Below are positions 52,658 to 61,441 of a DNA stretch of 64,000 nucleotides, in pieces. The stretch comes from Bacillota bacterium (lineage in GTDB: Bacteria; Bacillota; Clostridia; Acetivibrionales; JAFADI01), in the NCBI GenBank assembly GCA_023424965.1, contig JAFADI010000010.1, forward strand, positions 1 through 64,000, written 5' to 3'. The notes beneath the pieces are model-generated. The model was not told the origin of the DNA and searched no databases. It worked only from the letters and a program-made list of their open reading frames with translations. Numbering within the stretch: the first letter of the stretch is position 1; every line of letters starts with the position of its first letter. Both the position numbers and the translations under genes were made by a program.

Positions 52658-53137
52658 ATGGCTGTAAAAATTCAGAATTATGACGCAAACGGAGTGGCAA
52701 TTTCAAAATCCCCCATATATGTCGGTGACGAGGTGACAATAACTTATGACGGCCTGCTGGCGAAAAGCGGAGCCGATAAGGTATTCGCGTACATAGGCTA
52801 CGGGGAGGCATGGGAGGAAAAGGGTTTCATACCCATGACCTATGAATTTGACGTTTTCAAGGCCACCTTCAAGGTCCTTGCGGAGGGCAACCTTAACATC
52901 GCTTTTAAGGACAGTGCGGAAAACTGGGATAACAATTCCACGGAAAATTACATTTACAAGGTTGCAAAAAAACAAAGGGCGGAAAAAGCGGCACCGGGCA
53001 AGAAGGCCGGAGCCAAGGCGGAAAGCGGCAAGGCCGCAAAGGCCGAAGTCAAAAAGCAGCCGGCGGAAAAAAAGGCGGCTGCAGAAACCGCAGGAACAAA
53101 GAAAAAGACCGTCCGGAAAAAGCAGGAAGCTGAATAA
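52658..53137 (+). CDS. CBM25/53-like starch-binding domain with a Lys/Ala-rich tail
   Basis: 159 residues, no signal peptide. Residues 1-105 look like a family 25/53 carbohydrate-binding module: SPIYVGDEVTITYDGLLAKS, aromatic positions in YIGYGEAWEEKGF, and the hallmark FKDSAENWDNNSTENYIYKV. The last 50 residues are almost only Lys, Ala, Glu and Gly (AEKAAPGKKAGAKAESGKAA), like histone H1 or bacterial nucleoid-protein tails. A cytosolic glycogen- or nucleic-acid-associated role is possible; neither is shown. GGAGG precedes the start. Confidence 0.75.
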   Translation: MAVKIQNYDANGVAISKSPIYVGDEVTITYDGLLAKSGADKVFAYIGYGEAWEEKGFIPMTYEFDVFKATFKVLAEGNLNIAFKDSAENWDNNSTENYIYKVAKKQRAEKAAPGKKAGAKAESGKAAKAEVKKQPAEKKAAAETAGTKKKTVRKKQEAE

Positions 53138-53142
53138 AAGGC

Positions 53143-53172
53143 TTGACACAGGCCCGGTTTATCTGCTATTAT
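53143..53172 (+). promoter_or_regulatory. Promoter of infC-rpmI-rplT
   Basis: TTGACA (53143-53148), 18-base spacer, TATTAT (53167-53172). It begins six bases after the stop codon of the preceding gene. Confidence 0.82.
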
Positions 53173-53189
53173 GTAATAGCAAAAATAAA

Positions 53190-53310
53190 GAAGAAGTCAT
53201 CCACTTCTCACCTTGCGGATTTATCCAGTAAGGTCAATAGCGAAAGGTTAATTTGTTTTGACTTGGACTATGAGTGGATTGATGATTCTTCAATCCACTT
53301 TTTGTATTTG
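53190..53310 (+). promoter_or_regulatory. infC leader with terminator and competing antiterminator (probable L20 control)
   Basis: The terminator is AGTGGATTGA (53273-53282) with TCAATCCACT (53290-53299) and five T. Upstream ATCCACT (53199-53205) can pair with AGTGGAT (53273-53279), the 5' arm of the terminator, giving an antiterminator. In Bacillus the same operon has an L20-binding leader that ends transcription when L20 is in excess; equivalence here is inferred from position and architecture. Confidence 0.7.
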
Positions 53311-53349
53311 GAAATTAAGTTTAAACAATTAATTTGGAGGTGTCCTGCT

Positions 53350-53862
53350 ATCAGCAAAAATGAATTGATGATTAATGAGGAAATAAGGGATAAGGAAGTC
53401 AGACTTATTGACAGTGATGGGTCCATGCTGGGCGTCATGCCCATCATGGATGCACAGAAGCTGGCGAATTCGAAAAACCTGGATCTCGTTAAAATTGCAC
53501 CGCAGGGAGTTCCGCCTGTATGCAAGATTATGGATTACGGCAAGCACATGTTTGAACTTGCCAAAAAGGAGAAGGAAGCCAGAAAGAACCAGAAGGTCAT
53601 AAGCATCAAGGAAGTAAGACTTTCGCCTACCATCGAAGACCATGATTTTACCTTTAAGGTAAAGAACGCATACAAATTCCTCCAGGACGGGGATAAGGTA
53701 AAAGTCAGCATCAGGTTCAGGGGCAGGGAAATGAACTATACCTCATTAGGACACGAAGTGCTCACCAAATTTGCCGAAGCCGTGAAGGAAGTCGGCAACG
53801 TGGAAAAGAAACCCAAGCTTGAAGGTAAGAGTATGATCATGATACTCAACCCAAATCAATAG
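53350..53862 (+). CDS. infC: Translation initiation factor IF-3
   Basis: 170 residues when started at ATC 53350. Reads ISKNELMINEEIRDKEVRLI at the N-terminus, then the linker and C-terminal domain (KVISIKEVRLSPTIEDHDF; KVSIRFRGREMNYTSLGHE). IF-3 prevents premature joining of the subunits and checks start codons. ATC is chosen because GGAGGTG lies at 53336-53342 and because infC in Bacillus starts at ATT in the same sequence (I-S-K). The next ATG (53368) has no ribosome site. The rare start allows IF-3 autoregulation. Confidence 0.93.
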   Translation: MSKNELMINEEIRDKEVRLIDSDGSMLGVMPIMDAQKLANSKNLDLVKIAPQGVPPVCKIMDYGKHMFELAKKEKEARKNQKVISIKEVRLSPTIEDHDFTFKVKNAYKFLQDGDKVKVSIRFRGREMNYTSLGHEVLTKFAEAVKEVGNVEKKPKLEGKSMIMILNPNQ

Positions 53863-53931
53863 AAAACAGGAAGTCCAAAGGTTTTCAAGAGATTTGCCAA
53901 AGCTAATATAGATTAAGGAGGACAAACGGCT

Positions 53932-54129
53932 ATGCCAAAGATTAAAACCCACAGCGCTTCAAAGAAGAGATTCAGCCTTACTGCGTCTGGCAAGGTAAAG
54001 AGATCGAAAGCTTACAAAAGCCACATTTTAACCAAAAAGAGCACAAAGAGAAAAAGAAACTTAAGGAAGTCAACCACTGCTCACGATACAAATGCGGCAA
54101 CCATTAAAGTGTTGATTCCATATAAGTAA
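53932..54129 (+). CDS. rpmI: 50S ribosomal protein L35
   Basis: 65 residues, highly basic: PKIKTHSASKKRFSLTASGK, KRSKAYKSHILTKKSTKRKR. Member of the large subunit. AAGGAGG precedes ATG 53932. Second gene of the infC operon. Confidence 0.97.
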   Translation: MPKIKTHSASKKRFSLTASGKVKRSKAYKSHILTKKSTKRKRNLRKSTTAHDTNAATIKVLIPYK

Positions 54130-54146
54130 GAAGGAGGATTCTTAAT

Positions 54147-54500
54147 ATGTCAAGAGTAAAAGGTGCGGTTAGAACCCGTGCAAGACATAAAAAAATACTT
54201 AAGCTCGCCAAGGGTTATTTTGGTGCAAAGAGCAAACTCTTTAGAATTGCCAACCAGGCGGTAATGAAATCACTGGTTTATGCATACAGGGACAGAAAAG
54301 CAAAGAAGAGGGATTTCAGGAAGCTGTGGATCGCAAGGATCAACGCTGCTGCAAGAATCAGCGGTTTATCCTACAGCAGGTTTGTGAGCGGTCTTAAAAA
54401 GTCAGGCATCACTTTGAACAGAAAGGTTCTGGCCGACATGGCTGTAAATGATGCTGCAGGCTTTGCACAGCTCGTTGAAAAAGTAAAGGCAGCCAAATAA
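54147..54500 (+). CDS. rplT: 50S ribosomal protein L20
   Basis: 117 residues: SRVKGAVRTRARHKKILKLA, GYFGAKSKLFRIANQAVMKS, LWIARINAAARISGLSYSRF. An early assembly protein that binds 23S rRNA and, in Bacillus, its own operon leader. AGGAGG precedes the start, 17 bases after rpmI. Confidence 0.97.
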   Translation: MSRVKGAVRTRARHKKILKLAKGYFGAKSKLFRIANQAVMKSLVYAYRDRKAKKRDFRKLWIARINAAARISGLSYSRFVSGLKKSGITLNRKVLADMAVNDAAGFAQLVEKVKAAK

Positions 54501-54521
54501 AAAAAGAAAATTAAAGAATTG

Positions 54522-54550
54522 AGGGACTCCATGGGGGGTCCCTTAAATTT
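54522..54550 (+). terminator. Terminator after rplT
   Basis: AGGGAC and GTCCCT stem with a G-rich loop and a weak TTAAATTTT tail. It leaves 12 bases before the next start codon. Confidence 0.55.
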
Positions 54551-54562
54551 TGGAGTGGTACC

Positions 54563-55363
54563 ATGAACCTGATTACAAGCAGTCAGAATCCTGTAATTAA
54601 AGAAGCAAAGGCGCTTAAAGAAAAAAAGAGCAGGGAAGAAAAAAGGCTTTTCTTCATCGAAGGTCTCCGGTTTGTTGAAGAGGCCCTGAAAGAAGACGCC
54701 GAGATCAAGAATGTCATTTTGTCGGAGAAATTCCTGCAGATAAAGGGTGCGGACCTGTTGCTGGACAAAATAGAGAAAGCAGGGCTAAACACCAGCTATG
54801 TTACCAACAAGCTGTTTGGTGAAATAACCGATACGGAAAATCCCCAGGGCGTCATGGCGGTGGTGGGCATGAGGAATGCCGGCATTGAGGCTGTCATAAA
54901 GGAGAAAAGCTTTGTGCTTGTTCTGGATTCCCTCCAGGACCCGGGGAATATGGGCACAATCATCCGGACCGCCGATGCCGCAGGGGTGACGGGAATCATT
55001 CTCTCAAAGGGCTGTGTTGATGTGTATAACCCCAAAGTGCTCCGCTCCACCATGGGCTCTATTTTTCATCTCCCCCTGTATTTTGCCGATTCCCTTGTTG
55101 AGGCCATAAGCTTCCTTAAGTCCAGGGGCATCCGAGTCCTTGCCTCCCATTTGAAGGGAGAGGCCAACTACTTCCAGTTGGACCTCACGGACAGCCTGGC
55201 CGTGGTGGTGGGGAATGAGGCAAAGGGAATCGGCGAGGAGACGGTGCAGCTTGCGGATTCCCTGGTGAAGATACCCATGCCCGGAAGGGCCGAGTCCCTG
55301 AATGCATCGGTGGCAGCCGGCCTTCTCCTGTATGAGGTGGTCCGCCAGAGAGTGCTGGCTTGA
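54563..55363 (+). CDS. TrmH/SpoU-family RNA 2'-O-methyltransferase
   Basis: 266 residues. An N-terminal substrate-binding domain (LITSSQNPVIKEAKALKEKK; LFFIEGLRFVEEAL), then the knotted SPOUT core: LDSLQDPGNMGTIIRTADAA (motif 1), VVVGNEAKGIGEE (motif 2), KIPMPGRAESLNASVAAGLL (motif 3). It methylates a ribose in rRNA or tRNA; RlmB and TsnR-like relatives act on 23S rRNA. It follows the L20 gene, a common arrangement. Confidence 0.93.
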   Translation: MNLITSSQNPVIKEAKALKEKKSREEKRLFFIEGLRFVEEALKEDAEIKNVILSEKFLQIKGADLLLDKIEKAGLNTSYVTNKLFGEITDTENPQGVMAVVGMRNAGIEAVIKEKSFVLVLDSLQDPGNMGTIIRTADAAGVTGIILSKGCVDVYNPKVLRSTMGSIFHLPLYFADSLVEAISFLKSRGIRVLASHLKGEANYFQLDLTDSLAVVVGNEAKGIGEETVQLADSLVKIPMPGRAESLNASVAAGLLLYEVVRQRVLA

Positions 55364-55372
55364 AAGAGGAGG

Positions 55373-56164
55373 CTATTTTGCCTCGACGGTCAGGTTTACG
55401 GCCTTATCCCAGTCATATCCCCCCGGGATGATGGTAATCTCCATTTTGCCCGTATCCGCAAACTTGAAGCCGCTTCCATGCCTTATGTATTTGATGTTGG
55501 GAGAATAGCTGTAAAGCACTCTCTCCGATATGTCGTTCAAATCTGTCCGGATAAGCTGTACGGTGCTGCCCGGCGGCACGGTATAGGAGGTTTTCGGGAT
55601 TCTCACTTTCCCTTCGGGGCTGATGGAATATTCGATGACAAGGGCGCCCGGAAGGATGGGAATCCGGTAGGGAACAAGTGTAAGCCGCCCGTTCCGCCTT
55701 TTCCAGGTGCGGTAGCGGTTGCCGTACTGTTCCACAAGCTGTCCGCCTTGAAACCATACGTCTCCCTGGAATATTTCGCTCCTTTTGATGAGCTCGGTGA
55801 TTTTCCCGTCTTTCCTTCCCACAACGGTATAGTCGAGAAAAACTCCGCTGCCGACGGTAAAATAGAAAACCACCACATTGAGCCCGGCGGCCTCCAGATA
55901 TCCGTTAAGTACCTGGAAATAGGGGACACCTTCCGCTTTTGTCTGATATTCGATTTCCCATTTGTTTTCCCTGTCGTTGTATTTCTGGATCTGGGCGATG
56001 GTGCTGGGCCCTGTTTGCGAACTGTAGATCACTGCCCTTTCATATCCCGGCAAACCGCCAAGGTAGACGGGAAAAACCCCGTGAATGGTGTAGGCGGAAG
56101 AGGCCGCGGCCTGTCTTGAATGGCAGGACTGGCAATACTGTAAGGGTACGGGCATATTGTACAT
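55373..56164 (-). CDS. Conserved-looking protein of unknown function
   Basis: 263 residues from the ATG at 56164, chosen because GGAG lies eight bases upstream; the frame is open further. It begins with a cysteine-rich stretch, LQYCQSCHSRQAAASSAYTI, in which the CxxC could bind zinc or heme. A beta-rich region follows (VFPVYLGGLPGYERAVIYSS; GSGVFLDYTVVGRKDGKITE) and a C-terminal half with KVRIPKTSYTVPPGSTVQLI. No signal peptide or membrane helix is evident. I do not recognise the family. It is convergent with trmH and divergent from the aminotransferase gene. Confidence 0.7.
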   Translation of the reverse strand: MYNMPVPLQYCQSCHSRQAAASSAYTIHGVFPVYLGGLPGYERAVIYSSQTGPSTIAQIQKYNDRENKWEIEYQTKAEGVPYFQVLNGYLEAAGLNVVVFYFTVGSGVFLDYTVVGRKDGKITELIKRSEIFQGDVWFQGGQLVEQYGNRYRTWKRRNGRLTLVPYRIPILPGALVIEYSISPEGKVRIPKTSYTVPPGSTVQLIRTDLNDISERVLYSYSPNIKYIRHGSGFKFADTGKMEITIIPGGYDWDKAVNLTVEAK

Positions 56165-56316
56165 ATGACCTGCTCCTCTTGATAATATGGTACTGCTCCA
56201 TAATATGTAGGAGCAAAAATAATTGCACCTGGCATGAGGCTTTAATTTTGCACATATGATTGATATTGGGCCATAAACCGTTAAAAATAAAATTCGGCGA
56301 AAGGAGCACAGTTCAC

Positions 56317-57477
56317 ATGAAACAGGCCAGAAGATTGGATAACGCACCACCCTACCTTTTCGTGGAGATTGAGGAAAACATAAGGCAGGCTCAAAAAAAG
56401 GGCATCGACGTGATCAACCTGGGGATCGGCGACCCTGACCTGCCCACCCCTGATTTTATAATAAATAAAATGGTGGAAGCAGTCAGGAACCCCGAATACC
56501 ACAGGTACCCGGAATACGACGGATGCATCGAATTCCGGGAAGCGGTAGCCAGGTTTTACAAGCGCAGATTCGGTGTTGATGCGGACCCTGAAACGGAGAT
56601 CGTCACACTTTTAGGCTCGAAGGAGGGGATCGCCCACATCTTTTTCGCCCTGGTAAATGACGGCGACTTTACGCTGGTGCCCGACCCCCAGTACCCGGTA
56701 TATAAAATGGCCACCGCGCTGACGGGAGGCGTGCCCTATCCCATGCCCCTGCTCAAGGCAAACGGGTATCTTCCCGACTTTTCGGTAATTCCGCAGGAAG
56801 TGATCAGGAGAAGCAAAATACTGTTCATGAACTATCCCAACAATCCTACCGGAGCCGTGGCGAACCTGGACTTCTACCAGAAAACGGTAGACTTTGCCCT
56901 GGAACATGAAATCGTGGTGTGCAACGACAATGCCTATTCGGAATTCACCTTTGACGGAATTACCGCTCCCAGCATACTGCAGGCGGAGGGAGCCATGAAG
57001 ACCGCAGTGGAATTCCATTCCCTCTCAAAATCCTACAACATGACAGGCTGGAGGCTTGGGTTCGCGGTGGGAAACAGGGAAGCCATCTCAAAACTCAAAA
57101 AAATGAAGAACAACATCGACTCCGGAGCCTTCACCGCAGTGCAGATTGCGGGCATTGAGGCGCTGGACAGGGGAGACGTCTTTATACAGTCTATGCGGGA
57201 GGTTTACCGGAACCGGAGGGATATGGCTGCAAAGGCATTGGAAAAGCTGGGCTTTGAATTTGAAATGCCCGGAGGGGCCTTTTACATATGGATAAAAGTC
57301 CCGGAAGGCTACGATTCCAAAAGCTTTACCGCACTGCTTCTAGACCGGTGCGGAGTGGTGGTAGCGCCCGGCAGCGGCTATGGAGAATACGGGGAAGGGT
57401 ACATCCGGATTTCTTTGACCATCGAGGAAAGCCGGCTGCAGGAAGCCCTCGAAAGAATAGGGGCCATGAGGCTTTAG
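56317..57477 (+). CDS. LL-diaminopimelate-aminotransferase-like PLP enzyme
   Basis: 386 residues. Fold type I aminotransferase: INLGIGDPDLPTP, the conserved Asn-Pro in FMNYPNNPTGAVA, the acid and Tyr in VVCNDNAYSEFTFDG, Schiff-base Lys in FHSLSKSYNMTGWRLGFAVG and substrate Arg in GYIRISLTIEESR. The start ARRLDNAPPYLFVEIEENI fits the DapL clade, which makes LL-diaminopimelate for lysine and peptidoglycan. Broad-specificity aspartate aminotransferases are close relatives. ATG 56317 has AAAGGAG upstream. Confidence 0.88.
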   Translation: MKQARRLDNAPPYLFVEIEENIRQAQKKGIDVINLGIGDPDLPTPDFIINKMVEAVRNPEYHRYPEYDGCIEFREAVARFYKRRFGVDADPETEIVTLLGSKEGIAHIFFALVNDGDFTLVPDPQYPVYKMATALTGGVPYPMPLLKANGYLPDFSVIPQEVIRRSKILFMNYPNNPTGAVANLDFYQKTVDFALEHEIVVCNDNAYSEFTFDGITAPSILQAEGAMKTAVEFHSLSKSYNMTGWRLGFAVGNREAISKLKKMKNNIDSGAFTAVQIAGIEALDRGDVFIQSMREVYRNRRDMAAKALEKLGFEFEMPGGAFYIWIKVPEGYDSKSFTALLLDRCGVVVAPGSGYGEYGEGYIRISLTIEESRLQEALERIGAMRL

Positions 57478-57503
57478 AAGATGAAAAAAATATTTGCTTC
57501 ACG

Positions 57504-57532
57504 TTGTAAAAAAGCACTCCGTGTGGTAAAAT
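57504..57532 (+). promoter_or_regulatory. Promoter of pheST
   Basis: TTGTAA (57504-57509), 17-base spacer, TAAAAT (57527-57532), preceded by TGTGG. Confidence 0.7.
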
Positions 57533-57559
57533 AATTTGGAATTGTATATTTCAAAAGCT

Positions 57560-57808
57560 GTGAAAGAGAAAAGTAGACGAATAATACCAGACAAGAGAGA
57601 AGGTGTCACCGGCTGAAAGCATCTTCATGGAATAACCCGTCGAAGTTCCCTCTGGAGCTGCATCCTGAACCGATAGTAGGAGATGCCGGAGCACAACCGT
57701 TATAATGATGAGTGCATACCTTGCACGGGATATCCTGTGAGGTTGTGAACTTGGGTGGTACCGCGGAGAGAATGCCTTCGTCCCTTTTGGGATGGAGGCT
57801 TTTGTTTT
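57560..57808 (+). promoter_or_regulatory. T-box riboswitch, Phe specific
   Basis: The T-box core GGGTGGTACCGCG (57753-57765) is followed by the terminator CCTTCGTCCC/GGGATGGAGG (57775-57798) with a T-rich tail. The likely specifier codon is TTC (57624-57626) followed by A, in a stem I region. It matches control by uncharged tRNA-Phe of the downstream synthetase. Boundaries are approximate. Confidence 0.9.
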
Positions 57809-57866
57809 TGCATCCATACAAAATTTATCGAAAGCTTGTGTAAGAATGAAGGAGGAACGGGCGGAA

Positions 57867-58886
57867 ATGAGAGAGCAGCTAAATGGCATAAAAGCTCAGG
57901 CCGAAAAAGAGCTTGAAGGTGTTCAGGCGATACAGGAGCTTGAGAATATCCGGGTGAAATACCTGGGCAAAAAGGGTGAGCTGACCTCCGTGTTAAGAGG
58001 CATGGGGGCGCTGACGGCCGAAGAGAGGCCTGTGATCGGCCAGTTGGCAAACGAGGTCAGGTCCTATCTGGAGGCCAGGCTGGATGACATGCTGCAGTCC
58101 CTTGCGGCAAAAGAGAGGGGACTCAAGCTGATACAGGAAACCATCGACATCACCATGCCGGGCAGGGTCCGGAAGTTCGGGAAAAAGCATCCCCTGACCC
58201 AGGTGGTGGATGAGATCAAAGAGGTTTTCCTGGGGATGGGATACCAGATTGCCGAGGGTCCCGAGATAGAACTGGACTATTACAACTTTGAAGCCATGAA
58301 CATACCGAAAAACCATCCTTCCAGGGATGTGCAGGACACCTTCTACATTGACGAGAATGTGGTGCTGAGAACCCATACGTCTCCGGTACAGGCGAGGGTG
58401 ATGAAAACCCAGAAGCCTCCCATCAGGGTCATATGCCCCGGCAGGGTCTACCGCTCCGACGAGGTGGATGCCACCCACTCACCCTGTTTCCATCAGGTGG
58501 AGGGTCTGGTGGTGGACAAAGGCGTTACGATGGGAGACCTGGTAGGGACACTGCAGGTGTTTGCAAAGGCCCTCTTCGGTGAGAAGACAAAAATACGCTT
58601 GAGACCTCATCATTTCCCCTTCACAGAGCCAAGCGCAGAGGTGGATGTATCCTGTTGGGGTTGCGGCGGCAGCGGCTGCAGGATTTGCAAGGGCGAGGGC
58701 TGGGTGGAAATCCTGGGCTCCGGCATGGTCAGTCCCAAGGTCCTCAGGGAATGCGGCATTGACCCCGGGGAGTACAGCGGCTTTGCTTTCGGCCTGGGCG
58801 TGGAAAGGGTGGCCCTGGCCAGGTTCAACATTGATGATATGCGGCTTCTGACGGAAAATGACGTGCGCTTCCTGAAGCAGTTTTAA
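57867..58886 (+). CDS. pheS: Phenylalanyl-tRNA synthetase alpha subunit
   Basis: 339 residues from ATG 57867 (AAGGAGG upstream), normal length. An N-terminal coiled coil, then class II motifs: HTSPVQARVMKTQKPPIRVI, RVYRSDEVDATHSPCFHQVE (motif 2) and AFGLGVERVALARFNIDDMR (motif 3). A cysteine-rich loop, SCWGCGGSGCRICKGEGW, sits before motif 3 and may bind zinc. Forms an alpha2beta2 enzyme with PheT. Controlled by the T-box leader. Confidence 0.96.
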   Translation: MREQLNGIKAQAEKELEGVQAIQELENIRVKYLGKKGELTSVLRGMGALTAEERPVIGQLANEVRSYLEARLDDMLQSLAAKERGLKLIQETIDITMPGRVRKFGKKHPLTQVVDEIKEVFLGMGYQIAEGPEIELDYYNFEAMNIPKNHPSRDVQDTFYIDENVVLRTHTSPVQARVMKTQKPPIRVICPGRVYRSDEVDATHSPCFHQVEGLVVDKGVTMGDLVGTLQVFAKALFGEKTKIRLRPHHFPFTEPSAEVDVSCWGCGGSGCRICKGEGWVEILGSGMVSPKVLRECGIDPGEYSGFAFGLGVERVALARFNIDDMRLLTENDVRFLKQF

Positions 58887-58909
58887 TATATTTAAATGGA
58901 GGTTTTATT

Positions 58910-61378
58910 ATGAAGGTGCCATTGAAATGGTTGGCCGACTATGTGGATATAAATGTAAGCCCCAAGGAGTTCTCCGATGCCATGACCATGTCGGGCTCCA
59001 AGGTAGAGGGGATAGAGAAGCAGGGAGAAGAAATCAGCCGGGTTGTGGTGGGAAAGATCACCACGCTGGAAAAGCATCCGGACGCGGACAAACTCCAGGT
59101 GTCCCTGGTGGACATCGGGACGGAGCCGGTCCAGATTGTCACCGGAGCCCAGAACATAAGCCAGGGGGATTATATCCCTGTAGCCCTTGACGGCTCCACC
59201 CTCCCGGGAGACAAGAAGATAAAAAAAGGAAAGCTCAGAGGCATCGAGTCCAACGGAATGATGTGCTCCGTCCAGGAGCTGGGCTATACCCGGTATGATT
59301 TTCCCGATGCCCATGAGCACGGCATCTATATCCTTTCCAAAGCCCTCCTGACGGAGAAATATCCCGAGGGGGCCGACAGCGATGCGGAACTGGACAAAAA
59401 GGTCCTTGGAAGGGATATCCAGGAAGTTCTCGGCATTGACGACCATGTGGTGGAGTTTGAAATAACCCCCAACAGGCCCGACTGCCTCAGCATCGTGGGC
59501 CTGGCCAGGGAAGCGGGGGCCACACTGGGAACAGCCTTCCGGAAGCCCCAGGTGACGGTGGAAGAAACGGCTGGAGATGCCCAGGCGCATGCCCAGGTAA
59601 AAATCGAAGATCCGGACCTCTGTCCCAGGTATGCGGCCAGGGTGATTAAAAACGTAAAGGTGGCGCCGTCCCCCGAATGGATGAAGGAACGCCTCCGGGC
59701 GGCGGGTGTCAGACCCATAAACAACATCGTGGACATAACAAACTATGTAATGCTTGAACTGGGGCAGCCCATGCACGCCTTCGACCTGGACAATATCAAG
59801 GGTGCAAAGATCGTGGTGAGAAGGGCAAGGCAGGGCGAGACCATTGAGACCCTCGACGGCAATGAGCGGAAGCTGGAGTCCGGCATGCTGGTGATTGCAG
59901 ATGGGGAAAAGGCCGTGGCCGTGGCTGGCGTCATGGGCGGCGGAAATTCGGAAGTCTCCGATAGCACCACCAATATACTCTTCGAGTCTGCCAACTTCAA
60001 CGGAACCTCCATAAGGCTTACCTCCAAAAAGCTGGGAATGAGGACGGAGGCATCCTCCCGGTTTGAAAAGGGGCTGGATGTCAACAGCACCGTATACGCA
60101 CTGGACCGGGCGGCACAGCTCATCGTCCAGCTTGGGGCGGGAGAAGTGGTGAGCGGGGTGATCGACTGCTATCCCTCCGTACTTGAGCCAAGGTCCATCG
60201 GCCTTGACTGTGCGAGCATAAACGCTTTGCTGGGTACCGATATACCAAAGCAGGACATGGTAAAGATTTTGAGGAGCGTAGAGCTTCTGGTGGATGAGGA
60301 AGCCGGAAAAGTCACGGTGCCCACCTTCCGGCAGGATATCGAGGAAGAGGCAGACCTGGCGGAAGAGGTGGCCAGGTTCTATGGCTATAACAATATCAAG
60401 GCCACACTGCTGCCCGGAAAGGAAATGACCAGAGGAATAAAGAGCTTCAAACAGAAGGTTGAAGATAAAATACGCGACAACATGACGGCGGCAGGGCTGT
60501 ATGAAATTTATACCTATTCCTTCACCAGCCCCGGGGTGTTCGATATGATTAACCTTCCGGCGGACAGCGAGCTGAGGAATGCCGTGGTCATTTCAAACCC
60601 CCTGGGAGTGGACTACAGCATCATGAGGACCACCACCCTACCGGATATGCTGACGGTATTGTCCAGGAACTATAACCGGAGAATTGAAGAGGCCAGGCTG
60701 TTCGAGCTTTCCTACACCTATTCCAGGAACAAGCCCAGAAAGACGCAGATCGCGGGAATTGACGAAAGCGGCCTGCCGGAGGAAACAGAGGTTCTGACCC
60801 TGGGGATGTACGGAAAGGTGGATTTCTTTGATGTAAAAGGCGCAGTGGAGGGCTTGCTGGGGACCCTGGGCATTAAAAATTATGAGTTTGCCAGGGAAGC
60901 CCAGAATCCCACCTTCCATCCCGGCAGGACGGCGGTTCTGCTCATCGGCGGGGAGAAAGCCGGCACCATCGGCGAGGTTCACCCCGATGTGCTGGAGAAG
61001 TATGAAATCTCCACCAAAGCTTTTGTCGGAGTGATCGAGGTTCAAAAGCTGCTGGAAAGCTCCGGCCATATCGCCCAGTATAAGGCACTGCCGAAATTCC
61101 CGGCGGTTTCAAGGGACATCGCAATGCTTGTGAAGGATGAAGTAACGGTCAAGCAAATCGAAGATGTCATCAGGGAAGGCTCGGGGAAAATGCTGGAGGA
61201 TATCCAGTTGTTCGATGTATACAAGGGAAAACAGGTGCCGGATGGCTTCAAGAGCATTGCATACGCCATTACCTTCAGGGCGGAGGACAGGACGCTCACG
61301 GATGAAGAAGTGGCCAGGGTCATGGCCAAAGTTCTGGAGGGTCTGAAAAACAAGCTGGAAGCCCAGCTGAGAGAATAA
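58910..61378 (+). CDS. pheT: Phenylalanyl-tRNA synthetase beta subunit
   Basis: 822 residues. An EMAP-type tRNA-binding domain (about 40-150, VVVGKITTLEKHPDADKLQV), B3/B4 editing domain (FEITPNRPDCLSIVGLAREA; NYVMLELGQPMHAFDLDNIK), B5 domain, catalytic-like core, and C-terminal FDX-ACB anticodon-binding domain (from about LPKFPAVSRDIAMLVKDE). It completes the synthetase and edits Tyr mischarging. GGAGG precedes the start, 23 bases after pheS. A terminator follows. Confidence 0.96.
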   Translation: MKVPLKWLADYVDINVSPKEFSDAMTMSGSKVEGIEKQGEEISRVVVGKITTLEKHPDADKLQVSLVDIGTEPVQIVTGAQNISQGDYIPVALDGSTLPGDKKIKKGKLRGIESNGMMCSVQELGYTRYDFPDAHEHGIYILSKALLTEKYPEGADSDAELDKKVLGRDIQEVLGIDDHVVEFEITPNRPDCLSIVGLAREAGATLGTAFRKPQVTVEETAGDAQAHAQVKIEDPDLCPRYAARVIKNVKVAPSPEWMKERLRAAGVRPINNIVDITNYVMLELGQPMHAFDLDNIKGAKIVVRRARQGETIETLDGNERKLESGMLVIADGEKAVAVAGVMGGGNSEVSDSTTNILFESANFNGTSIRLTSKKLGMRTEASSRFEKGLDVNSTVYALDRAAQLIVQLGAGEVVSGVIDCYPSVLEPRSIGLDCASINALLGTDIPKQDMVKILRSVELLVDEEAGKVTVPTFRQDIEEEADLAEEVARFYGYNNIKATLLPGKEMTRGIKSFKQKVEDKIRDNMTAAGLYEIYTYSFTSPGVFDMINLPADSELRNAVVISNPLGVDYSIMRTTTLPDMLTVLSRNYNRRIEEARLFELSYTYSRNKPRKTQIAGIDESGLPEETEVLTLGMYGKVDFFDVKGAVEGLLGTLGIKNYEFAREAQNPTFHPGRTAVLLIGGEKAGTIGEVHPDVLEKYEISTKAFVGVIEVQKLLESSGHIAQYKALPKFPAVSRDIAMLVKDEVTVKQIEDVIREGSGKMLEDIQLFDVYKGKQVPDGFKSIAYAITFRAEDRTLTDEEVARVMAKVLEGLKNKLEAQLRE

Positions 61379-61385
61379 TAATAAA

Positions 61386-61429
61386 CAAAACAAAAACAGC
61401 GGTGCAATCGCATGCCGCTGTTTTTGTTT
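61386..61429. terminator. Terminator after pheT, shared with the spore-protein gene
   Basis: CAAAAACAGCGG (61391-61402) pairs with CCGCTGTTTTTG (61415-61426), with A-rich and T-rich flanks. Suitable for both converging genes. Confidence 0.88.
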
Positions 61430-61441
61430 GTGATTGTCAGC

